In this document: piece by piece, positions 54,813 to 64,000 of the stretch
How positions within the stretch are numbered: the stretch's first letter is position 1
Layout: every line of letters begins with the position of its first letter
From: Begonia masoniana
Lineage: Eukaryota > Streptophyta > Magnoliopsida > Cucurbitales > Begoniaceae
Direction of reading: 5' to 3'
DNA length: 64,000 nt
NCBI GenBank assembly: GCA_022432975.1
Contig: CM039511.1
Location: 25,969,153-26,033,152, forward strand
Notes under the pieces: generated by a model
Told to the model about the DNA's origin: nothing
Database searches by the model: none
What the model saw: the letters and a program-made list of their open reading frames with translations, nothing else
Made by a program: the position numbers and the translations under genes

Positions 54813-55850
54813 AAATGCCGAGAGCACCTAGACCGCCTACGGAGAACCCTATGGACCAATTTATGGATATATTGCAATAACAGTCGGATCAGATCGGAGT
54901 TTTACTAAATCGAGACGGAAATGGTAACGGAAGTGGACAAGTGAGTTCTTTACGGGATCAAAGTGGGGAGAGATTCCGACTGCCTTGGGCCTCCGGCTTT
55001 TGATGGACAGTCTTCGGATCCTTCGAGTGCAGAACAGTGGATTCGTAAGATCGAAAGCATGTTTGCCTATGCAAAGGTGGAGGAAGCCGATAAAGTGATG
55101 TTTGCAGCGTTTAATTTGGAGAAAGATGCAATATTACTGGTGGGATGCAATTAAGGCTACTACAGATGTGGGAGTTATGAGGTGGGAAAGATTCAAAATG
55201 GTATTCTACAACAAGTATTTCAGTCGCACTCTTTCGGGCTAGTAAGAAAGTGGAGTTCACACAATTACGCCAAACGGGGACAGTGGCTGAATATGTACGG
55301 AGATTTGATGCGCTATCTCGATATGCCGAGTATATGATCTATGAGGAAGAGGACAAAATTCATCAATTCGTGCAAGGTTTGAAACTAGAGATCTAGAAAG
55401 GGGTGATGACGGTGGATGATGAAGACGTGCCTTATCATAAAATAGTGGAAAGAGCCCTTGGACTTGATGACATCGAGATGAAGCTTCAGCGACAAAGAGA
55501 AGCGTCGATAAGGTTTGTTAGTGATGGACGACCGCGACAACAAAACCAGGGATGACAACCACAAGCACAACGCGGTGTCAAACGGGATAATGAGACGCCG
55601 AGATTTCAGGATAAGGGTAAACGTCCGCAAGGGGCGTCGCAAGCCCCAACATGCCCTATTTGCCTAAAGAATCATCATGGGGAGTGCAAACTGCATAGTG
55701 GGCGATGTTTTCGCTGTGATAAGGTGGGCCACAAGGCCGTGGATTGCCCAAGGCCGAATAGGCAGCCACCGGGTGGTCCCTCCTGGATCTTTTCTCTAAT
55801 TGAAGCCGAGGAAGCCGCCCAGCCTTTAGTCGTTACAGGTACTATTTTAG
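54813..55850 (+). pseudogene. gag: El-D gag, broken by shifts and stops
   Basis: Starts ATG 54813 (MPRAPRPP) but meets TAA at 54878. Beyond that the frame must change near 54980, 55130 and 55230 to follow LGPPAFDG, the YWWDAIKATT core, NKYFSRT and QTGTVAEYVRRFDALS. Further stops lie near 55395 and 55553. The C terminus has the short knuckle CPICLKNHHGEC and the canonical CFRCDKVGHKAVDC (about 55700-55750). The order of motifs matches El-L Gag. Not translatable as it stands. Confidence 0.85.
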
Positions 55851-55853
55851 TCT

Positions 55854-56765
55854 GTGGAAACACAGGCTCATATTCTGATTGACACTGGGGCAACCCATTC
55901 CTTCATAGCGCAGAAATATACAGTTAAATGGAAATTAGATGTCGTCCAAGCTGATCACAATTATAGTGTTATGTTGCCTTCTGGTGAGTATTTGCACTCA
56001 TATCAGGCGATACAGGGTGAGATTTTGTCTGTTGGTGGTAGGCAGTTGTATGCGAACCTAATTGTTATATGTATGAAGGGGTATGATGTGATTTTAGGCA
56101 TGGATTGGTTGTTCAGGCACTATGCCACAATCAATTGCAGGTCGGGAGTAGTTGATTTTAGACCCCCGAGTGGGGAGAATTATGGTTTACCAGCGACCCT
56201 TCGATCAAGTGAGATGCCTCTTGTATTGTCAATGAGTGCCCGGTACTCCGTAAAACCTCAATGTTTCAATTTTGTAGCAAGCATTGTGGATGTAAGGAAA
56301 CGAGACAAGTTAAAGTTGAATAACATTTCGGTAGAGGAGAATTTTACTGAAGTGTTCTTTGACGAGTTACCCAACTTGCCTGTAGGTGCCTTGTACTCAA
56401 TGAAACATGGATGTTTTGGGTTTATGGCAAGTTTTGGGGAAGTAAGCATGCGAGAGAAGTTAAAGTTATGTGACATTTCAGTGATTAAGGACTTTGCGGA
56501 GGTATTCCTAGATGAGTTGCCTGGCCTGGCTTCGGATTCGGAGATGGAGTTCACAATAGAAATTATTCCTGGTTCGGCGCCAGTGTCCAAGAATCCTTAT
56601 AGAATGGCGCCAGTTGAACTGGGGGAGTTACAAGTCCAGTTGAAAGAGCTAACAGACAAGGGCTTTGTTAGGCCGAGCGTTTCTCCTTGGGGCGCTCCGG
56701 TTTTGTTTGTAAAGAAGAAAGATGGCTCCTTAAGAATGTGCAGTGGATTACCGCGAGTTGAATAA
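55854..56765 (+). pseudogene. pol: El-D protease and RT N-terminal part
   Basis: A 303-codon open stretch. Retropepsin active site D10-T11-G12 in LIDTGATHSF, later VILGMDWLFRH. RT begins around residue 225 with PYRMAPVELGELQVQL and GFVRPSVSPWGAPVLFVKKKDG. The frame is lost at about 56740 where RT continues in another frame. The middle (residues 125-215) holds a roughly duplicated segment with KLKLNNISV.ENFTEVF and KLKLCDISVIKDFAEVF. Confidence 0.88.
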
Positions 56766-57270
56766 GCTGACCACAAAGAATAAATACCCGTTGCCGAGGA
56801 TAGATGATCTATTTGACCAGTTACAAGGGGCCACGGTGTTTTCTAAGATCGATTTACGCTCTGGGTACTATCAGTGGAAGATTAGAGCCGAAGATGTACC
56901 AAAGACTGCTTTCAGAACGTGCTACAGACACTACGAGTTTATGGTTATGTCCTTCGGCTTGACCAATGCTCCAGCCGCGTTTATGCACCTCATGAATAGA
57001 GTGTTCCGGGAATTCTTGGATAAGTTCGTAATAGTATTCATAGATGACATCTTGGTATATTTCCGAAACGACAAAGAACATGCAGAGCACTTAAAGGCTG
57101 TTATGACTACCTTGAAGCGACACCAGTTGTATGCTAAGCTTTCTAAGTGCGAATTCTGGTTGAGTCAAGTGAATTTCTTAGGCCACGTGATTTCAAAAGA
57201 AGGCGTTTCCGTGGATCCGGCCAAGATTCAAGTGGTAAGGGAATGGCCGTCGACCGGGAAATGCAAGTGA
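56743..57270 (+). pseudogene. pol: El-D reverse transcriptase core
   Basis: A 175-codon open stretch overlapping the previous frame by a few codons. It has [18 protein letters not shown] (catalytic D37), [12 protein letters not shown], and the active site FIDDILVYF (D101, D102). It also has FLGHVIS near the end. It would copy element RNA into DNA. Ends at a shift about 57263, after which [11 protein letters not shown] continues in another frame. Confidence 0.92.
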
Positions 57271-57344
57271 TGTACGGAGTTTTGTAGGCCTAGCGGGGTA
57301 TTATCGGAAGTTTATTCAAGGGTTTTTCTGTAATAGCCAAACCC

Positions 57345-57899
57345 TTGACGAACTTAACAAAGAAGGAAGTGAAGTTCAAGTGGACTAAGGCATGCGAAGA
57401 AAGCTTTCAGACCTTGAAGCAAAAGTTGACCACAGCTCCTTTACTGACCCTACCAGTGGAGAATGGGGTATACTGTATTTATTGTGACGCGTCCAAAGTT
57501 GGATTGGGATGCGTGTTGATGCAGGAAGGAAAGGTCATTGCCTATGCTTCTAGGCAATTGAAAGGTTATGAGGAAAATTACCCTACGCATGATTTAGAAC
57601 TGGCAGCGGTGGTATTTGCGTTAAAGATATGGAGACACTACCTTTACGGACAGAAGTGTGAAGTGTTTTCGGACCATAAAAGTTTAAAATACTTGTTTAC
57701 ACAGAAAGATTTGAATATGAGGCAGAGAAGATGGTTAGAATTCGTGAAAGACTACGACTTCGATATCAAGTATCATCCTGGAAAGGCAAATACAGTGGCA
57801 GATGCGTTGAGTAGGATGCCTAGGCCAGGGGAGTCGGTTGCTTTCTGTATGTCAGCTTCATTGAAAAAGGAGATGCAGGGGGGTTTGAACTTGAGTTAG
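57345..57899 (+). pseudogene. pol: El-D RNase H domain
   Basis: A 184-codon stretch with CDASKVGLG (D48), [13 protein letters not shown] (E85), and [11 protein letters not shown] (D110), the expected acidic residues. The tether [15 protein letters not shown] precedes it, and [14 protein letters not shown] ends it. It degrades RNA in the RNA-DNA hybrid. A stop at 57897 follows a shift. Confidence 0.92.
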
Positions 57900-57928
57900 T
57901 TCCAGAACTTTCGGCCCTGCTTGCTGAC

Positions 57929-58336
57929 TTGACTATACGGCCTACTCTGTTGGACAAAATAAAAGAGGCTCAACAGTTAGATACGGAAGAAAAGACGGCG
58001 ATTGTAGCAAAGTTGTCAGTTGTACCTTCTGATTACAGTTACACAGCAGATGGCATTCTGAGATTCCGAGACCGTTGGTACGTTCCAAAGGATGAAGGGT
58101 TGATGGAAGTTAGTTATGTCAGAGGCACATTCGTCATTAGTACTCAGTGCATCCAGGTAACACCAAGATGTACCGAGATTTGAAAGTGCACTATTGGTGG
58201 CCGAACATGAAGCGTGATGTGGCCAATTATGTACAATCCTGTCTTGTCTGCCAACAGGTGAAAGCAGAGCACCAAAGACCAGGTGGAATGTTGCAACCAC
58301 TACCGATTCCCGAGTGGAAGTGGGATTAAATTGCAA
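57929..58336 (+). pseudogene. pol: El-D integrase zinc-binding region
   Basis: The linker RPTLLDKIKEAQ and RFRDRWYVP are in one frame (57929-58183). The H2C2 part ([11 protein letters not shown], then [16 protein letters not shown]) continues in another frame (58147-58329), so a shift lies near 58110. TAA at 58327-58329 replaces the usual acidic codon in WKWDxIxMDF. Confidence 0.88.
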
Positions 58337-59328
58337 TGGACTTCGTAGTGGGATTACCGAGGACAGTAAAAGGACACGACAGTATATGGGTCGTGGTTGA
58401 TAGATTGATGAAAGCAGCTCATTTCTTGTCTGTAAAGATGACCTACACGATGAATCAGTTTGCAGAACTTTATGTCCAAGAAATTATTAGATTACACGGG
58501 GTTCCTATGTCAATTGTTTCAGATCGGGATCCCAGGTTTACTTCGAGATTTTGGAAAAGTTTACAAAGTGCTATGGGTACCAAATTGACTTTCAGCACGG
58601 CATTCCACCCACAGACCGACGGACAGTCTGAGAGGACGATTCAAATACTCGAAGATATGCTGAGAGCGTGCGTGTTAGAGTTTCAGTCATCGTGGAGCCG
58701 ATATTTGCCTTTGATTGAATTTGCTTATAATAACAGTTATCAGTCCACGATTGGTATGCCTCCATACGAAGCGCTTTATGGCAGAAAATGTAAGTCGCCG
58801 CTGTATTGGGATGAAGTGGGCAAAGCTAAGTTCATCGGCCCTGAAATTTTACAACAATTGTCTGAGAAGGTTGCCTTGATTAGACAAAGAATGGAGACCG
58901 CACAGAGTCGCCAAAAGAGCTACGCTGATCGGAGAAGACGAGAATTGGAGTTTGTAGTTGGTGACGAAGTGTTTCTGAAGGTTTCACCATTCAAGGGTGT
59001 GGTACGATTTGGAAGAAGAGGGAAGTTAAATCCACGATTTGTTGGACCGTTCCAGATTACAGAAAGGATTGGAGCTACAGCGCATAGGCTTCAATTGCCG
59101 TTGTCTATGGAGGGCGTGCATAATGTCTTCCACGTGTCGATGTTGAGAAAGTGTATACGGGATCCTACGCACGTGGTAGAACCTGTTGATCTTGAGATAC
59201 GGCCAACTTTGGCCTATGAAGAGAGGCCGATACGGATTTTGGAGTCTTCGGTTAAGGTCCTGCGTAATAAGTCAATCCCTCTTGTTAAAGTACTGTGGAG
59301 AAATCAAAATGTAGAGGAAGCAACATGA
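58336..59328 (+). pseudogene. pol: El-D integrase core and chromodomain-like C terminus
   Basis: A 330-codon open stretch. The catalytic triad is visible: D2 (MDFVVGLP), D63 (VSDRDPRF) and E99 (QTDGQSERT), spacing D-35-E. The GPF/Y-type region has PRFVGPFQITERIG and HNVFHVSMLRK. The end has PIRILESSVKVLRNKSIPLVKV..VEEAT, a Tekay-type chromodomain-like segment, cut by TGA where relatives have TGG (Trp). It inserts cDNA into chromatin in active elements. Confidence 0.92.
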
Positions 59329-60227
59329 GAGCGACAACAGGACATGATGGGCAGATATCCAGATTTGTTCAGGTATGTAATTTTGGGGACAAAATTCTAA
59401 ATAAGGAGGGTAGGATGTAACGCCCGAGAATTTCGTTTTAGAGATTTCGAGCTATAAGTTTCGGGCTTTAAGTATTTTAAGCATTTTAGAGTTTTAATTC
59501 GTTGAAATAATAAAATAAGTCCAAATGACCAATGGTAAGTTTCGTTAGAGCCCTAAGAATAAATAGAAATATTTGGAGAAATAAGGGAATTTCGGAGAAG
59601 TTAAACCGATAGATGAAACAATGATTTAGGTTAAGAGATTTAACTAAGGGCAATTAGGTAAATTATTAAGTTAGATTTTATTAAAAAGCTTAAGTCTCTC
59701 TCTCCCTTTCTTATTTCTCCTCCTGCGCACGAAAACCCCCCTCTCCCTCGCGACTTTTCTTCTCCTTCATCGCCATCTCCAACGATCGATCAACTCCTCC
59801 GTTTCTGGCGAGTTTCTCCTCTAGTTTCTTCCCCAAATCAATTCTCTAAGTAAGTTCTACCCTCTAGTTAAGTTTATTTGTGGTTTTAGGGTTTGTTTTG
59901 AGTTAGGGTTTGTGAAGAAATTTAGGGGTTGGTTAGAAATCGATAGGGTTATTAATTTATCACTCATGGATGATGTATTTGTGATTATTAAGGTTGTTGG
60001 AGTAGATTAATGGTGTTGGTTGATGTTTAATGTTAAGTTTAGGTTGTTGGAAATGTTGTAAAACACCATCAATGGAGTTTTGAAGTTGGTGAGCACCAAG
60101 TGCTCGATGAAATGCCTAGATGAAGTGAATTATAGTTTTAGAAGAGTTTGTCCTAACTCGAGACGTCGATTTGTTGAGATTTAATGTTTGAAAGTAGATA
60201 TTAACGATGTGTTGTTAAATGCCCTAG

Positions 60228-60844
60228 GTAACCCAAGCTCACAGGACGGTGCTCGGCATATCTAGGACGCCAGGTAAGTGAGTGTTAGGTTTTCCGACCC
60301 CTAAGGCCCTACGTCGTACGATGTTGATAATGTTTATTGTGATGAAGTAGGAAGTTATAGGGGTTGGTAGAAAGACGGGTAGTTTAAGTAGTGCCTTAGC
60401 GATTTAGTTAGTGCTCATTTGATAGGTTTCCTTATGCGTGTTATTCCTCATGCATCATGTTTTAATTAAAGTGCATACGAACTATTTATGAGCATGTTTT
60501 ATGAAAACGTCGAATTAAAGAACGATCATGAATTCTGAATGATGAATGTTACCACGGGGCAAGTTATGAATGTTATCACGGGGCAAGTTATGAATGTTAT
60601 CACGGGGCAAGTTACGAATGTTACCACTGGGCAAGTTATGAATGTTACCACGGGGCAAGTTACGATTTTCACGGGGCAAGAAAATGGTTAAACGAAACGA
60701 AACGAAATTGTTTTACAAATGTCATGCATATATGTAATGTTATGTTTAGCACACTCCTTACTAAGCATTAGGCTTAATGTATTATCGTATGATGTAGGTG
60801 ACGAGAATGAAGGTGAGGAACCACCTTATGATGATCAAATGTAG
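60228..60844 (+). other. LTR mini-gene blocks E2 (60228-60273) and E3 (60798-60844), El-D 3' LTR
   Basis: Same as in the 5' LTR, with a few substitutions that leave splice signals, phase and stop (TAG 60842) in place. Confidence 0.5.
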
Positions 60845-61310
60845 CGGTCGATGGGCGGAGCTCGTGGCGGCGGCTTGTGTTTTGGCTAGGTTGGTGACTC
60901 ATGGTTAGAAGTTTTTGAGAGTGTTATTGATGTTTTGGGATTAATGGTGGGATGTACGGATTTTAGTATGATTAGATAAATTTTTAGGGTGCTTGGTGAT
61001 TGTATAGATAATGCACGGTGTTTTGAAATGTTCTCGATGTTTTTCTAACAAGAGGTAAATGTTAAACTTTTGAATGGAACCACGCGGTTCGTTTTTATGA
61101 AACTTGATTTATGCTTAAAGTGAATTGTGTCGGTTTTGAGTATTCGGATAAATGTGATGTTTGGAGGGTGTTTTATGGAGGCATGTAGAGATTGGGTAAA
61201 TGTGTAGTGAGAAAAGTGATAAGATAGTGTGTTGTGTGCTTTTGTGATGAAAATGTGAAGTACAGGGCGTGTGAAGAAGAAAGGAAGAAAGGGGGAGGGG
61301 AAGAAACCGT

Positions 61311-61500
61311 GCTCTCTGGAGAAAATCCAGAGAGCATGGCGATTGCTCGCCTCCAAGAGGCGAGCAATCGCCTCTTCCCTTGGCAATCGCTGGAGAAGCG
61401 ATTGCCAAGAGGGCATGCAATCGCCTAAGGGGCGATTGCTCGCTAAGGAGCAATCGCCATGGGCGATCAATCGCCAGTTTTCTGGCGATTGATCGCCACC
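61311..61500 (+). repeat. Palindrome island in El-D 3' LTR with one extra hairpin
   Basis: Matches 54262-54415 but has a further 39 bp (61460-61498) forming a stem CGATCAATCGCCA/TGGCGATTGATCG. It lies between short direct repeats (atcgcca), so the 5' LTR probably lost it by slippage. Confidence 0.85.
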
Positions 61501-62274
61501 TCTTCTTGGCAATTTAAAAAAAAAATGTTTTAATTTAATTGTTTTCTTTTATTAATTAATTGACTTAATTGTTTAAGTTTTATTGTTTTAATAATTGTTT
61601 TAAATGATTTACTAAACGAACTTTGATTTCGATTTCGATTACGATTTCCGTCTTAAGTACAGTTAAAGAAAAAGAGTAAAGTGTAAAAAAAAAAAAAAAA
61701 AATAGTACGGAAATCGGGTACGGTGTCACACAACCAACTTGCAAATCTCCAAAATAGTTACGACAATATTTATAACTACTACGTACTCAACCGTCCACTT
61801 TTTAAAACAAAATCTTTATAAAACACTTACAAAAAACCATCTACAACAAACATTCACCTCCCACACTACCCGAGGAAGACAATGGTCCAGACGCCCCGAC
61901 AATAGCCTGCACCGGCGGACTCCGTACTCCTCCGACTGTAGCCTAATCCTCGGCTGTCTCATCTACCTCACCTGTATAGAACTCGTCACCTACACCACAG
62001 AACACAGAAAGTAAGCCTAACGCTTAGCAGGTAGGGAAATAATGCACAACACATCAACACATGCTCGACTCAACCCTAAACATGCAGTTTCTACTCACTC
62101 TGTTGTTTTTTTTCATTTCGGTTACATTTGTCTTTCACTTTCAGGTGAATCAAGTAGGCACACGCCCCCACACAGTCCAGGACGGCCACGCCTTGATCCA
62201 CGGAGCAAGACCGGAGGCACACGTCCTAACACAGTCCGGGACGGCCAACCGAATCTCCTCCTTGGTCGATCGTA

Positions 62275-62408
62275 GAATCCTCAGTGTACCTTTCGGCACG
62301 AGCAGGTCAAGGCAATCAGAATCCCCAGTGTTCCTTACAGCACGAACAAGTCGAGGCATTCAGAATCCCCAGTATGCTTTTCAGCACGAGCAGGTGGAGG
62401 CATTCATA
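62275..62408 (+). repeat. About 47-bp tandem repeats in sLTR-M
   Basis: Three degenerate copies of ...agcacgagcaggt.gaggcattcagaatccccagt... in the intron-2 part of the LTR. Confidence 0.75.
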
Positions 62409-63685
62409 CTCACGACACATTACGTAATTTAGCATAGCATCTCGAGTAAAATCCCTCGCGAGGTGCTCAACGAGCCACTTTCCTGACGAAGCTATTCTAC
62501 TCGAGACCAAGTTGCATATCAATTCTTATCTTTCATCCTCACCACTCACACATGCAAAACACGTGGTTTCGTAGTTTAGAAAACAATGATGCATGACACA
62601 CAATGCATGACACAAATTAAAACACAGCAACAAGCAAATAATCCCTACCGTTCTATGGTGTAGGTCCGAAGGCAACAAACACACATCCGCTACTTACCTG
62701 GTTACTCGAATTTTAATTGTCCACTTTTATTAGTCAATTCACTCATTCGATGACCTAAAATAACAAAACTCAACTTGGTAAGTCACCAATACAATCTAAG
62801 AAATTCTTAAACCTAAAACTAACCAACACTTAAAACACTTAAACCTGATTTTTACCCAAATTTGACCGTCCAACTTCAAACCGTCATAACTTTCTCATTT
62901 TTCAATGGATTTCAACGTGCCACCCACTTTGAAAACCACTACACGTCTACTATCCAACCAAACAAATCACTTAGCCAATCCAAAAATGTCAAAGACAGAA
63001 TCGGCCACCAAATGTACAAAACCGGTTTTTGTGAAATTCACTTCCAATCCATAATCTAACAACCCAAACGACTTAAACCATCGTACCTAAGGATTAAATG
63101 ACCAAAAGAGAAATAAAACCATCAAGGATAATACAATTTTTGGAATCTCTAACCTAGGGTTTTCAAACTCTCCCTAAACTTACCAAAACACCCTAAAACT
63201 ACCAACAATCAACTCCTAAGTGTAATAAACTAAAAACCCATGCTATTTTTACCTCAAAGCTGAAAGATCTTGAAGCACTAAGGTGGAGAGTGCCCAGCAA
63301 TGGAGGAGGGCAAAAATTGATGGAAATGAGGAAGAAGACCAAAATTTGTCACTTTTAAGCTAACACAAATTCTCCTTTTTAACTTTTAACCACAAATTCT
63401 TTATTTTTCTAACCCCCCCCCCCCCCCCTTTCACTCCATGGATTCCAACGTGAATCATTCAAAACAAAGCCCATTTTTATTCACACAATTATTTGAAATT
63501 TGATTGGCTTAATTACCTTTGACTTTTTCACACACTTTGAATTTCAAACCTAATCCATTTGACTTGTCAACCCTCTTCTTCACTTTGCTTTGTTTCTAAA
63601 CCTTTCATTCTTAAACATTAACCCTCTAATTGTTTAATCTTAGACCTCTACGCATTATAGAAAATTCTCAGGTGTTACAAAACAA

Positions 63686-64000
63686 CACCTAACCCGTTTT
63701 GGAAGCATCGCAATAAATGCAAAATTTACCTTCCTCAGTTGGCAGTATCAAAACAGAAGTTGTCGTCAGTTTCTATTTAAGTGTCTTAAAACTACTTTCA
63801 CAATCCTCAGACAACCAGAATTTTACACTTTTTCTGGTCAAGCGAGATAAAGGTAGAGCTATTCTTGAAAAACCCTCTATAAATCGTCGATAATAACCTG
63901 CCAAACAAAGAAAACTTCGTATGTCACCAATATTCTTAGGTTGCGGCCAGTCAATAATAGCCTGAATCTTTGAATGATATACAGAAACTCCTTTTTGCGA
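63686..64000 (-). pseudogene. El-E RT/RNase H fragment, continues past window
   Basis: Continues the RNase H interrupted at 51673: [13 protein letters not shown] near 63700, then in reverse order the RT connection (FLCLAGYYRRFIEGFSRIALPLSRLTRK). A stop lies in the KTLK.KLTT stretch. It shows El-E continues beyond 64000. Confidence 0.85.

Larger units (their letters stand above)
52368..61730 (+). mobile_element. El-D: full-length Tekay/Del-like chromovirus (9.36 kb)
   Basis: CAACC flanks at 52363-52367 and 61731-61735. The 5' LTR is 52368-54654 (2287 bp), the 3' LTR 59416-61730 (2315 bp), nearly identical apart from a 39-bp hairpin present only in the 3' LTR. The internal region has a primer site, gag, protease, RT, RNase H, integrase and chromodomain-like end in the order of Ty3/gypsy. 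Coding is broken in many places, so it is not autonomous now. It is the youngest layer here (E contains M contains D). Confidence 0.95.
51679..63680 (-). mobile_element. sLTR-M: solo LTR split by El-D
   Basis: Pieces 51679-52367 and 61736-63680 join to about 2.63 kb. Ends TGTAACGCCCCC (left) and GGTGTTACA (right), flanked by AAACA at 51674-51678 and 63681-63685 inside the El-E RNase H. Same LTR family as El-F. It has a long palindrome at 51880-51920, E3 61943-61989 and E2 62698-62754 (one TAA), and about 47-bp repeats at 62275-62408. Confidence 0.92.

Overview
The window looks like repeat-dense nuclear DNA from a flowering plant, probably a eudicot. It is almost wholly nested LTR retrotransposons: Ty3/gypsy chromoviruses, mostly Tekay/Del-like with LTRs of about 2.2-3.3 kb, plus one Cassandra TRIM carrying 5S rRNA-like sequence in its LTRs. 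I found no intact host gene. The best places to look for unique DNA are 24251-25672 and 28294-29045. Names such as El-A or sLTR-B are mine; sLTR means solo LTR.

Layout. 1-355 is the end of a long LTR lying inside El-A, whose 3' internal end and 3' LTR occupy 356-3092 (+). 3093-24250 is a minus-strand tandem of a different chromovirus (J1 and J2) sharing the middle LTR at 5325-6791. J2 holds a 224-bp mini-LTR (6920-7143). Its right LTR is split by El-F (10916-22805, minus), a gag-only element that itself contains sLTR-B (12882-15607) and the Cassandra copy (15723-16556). sLTR-K is at 25673-28288 (+). El-G (29425 to about 42054, +) is split by El-L (33085-41773, minus), which has an intact gag and no pol. 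sLTR-H is at 42060-44297 (minus). El-E (44968 past 64000, minus) has its LTR split by sLTR-C (47085-49560) and its RNase H region split by sLTR-M (51679-63680, minus). sLTR-M contains El-D (52368-61730, +), the most complete element, with gag, protease, RT, RNase H, integrase and chromodomain-like C terminus. Nearly every insertion has a 5-bp target duplication, and several have an uninterrupted paralogous empty site in the same window, so the order of events can be read directly.

Most interesting pattern. The Tekay-type LTRs, although strongly diverged, share an internal gene-like layout: a CT-rich leader ending in a splice donor (E1), a 44-60 nt block between acceptor and donor signals (E2), an intron of about 500 bp, and a third block (E3) starting after ATGGTGTAG. 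Within E3 the distance from GTGAC to the next AG/GTGAG is 15, 18, 24 or 27 nt in every copy, always a multiple of three, and E2 plus E3 give an open frame ending in an acidic tail in most copies. The two ends of the second intron are reverse complements, with wobble and one compensatory change. This suggests a spliced leader mini-gene inside the LTR. Downstream, 200-480 bp from the LTR end, many copies carry a cluster of palindromes.

Coding capacity is low. Only the El-L gag (363 codons) is uninterrupted. El-D pol is broken by single-base shifts and stops, El-E pol and J gag-protease are decayed, and El-F gag has two TAG codons. El-F and El-L replace pol with related non-coding tails of about 1.7 kb. 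They would need pol proteins supplied in trans.
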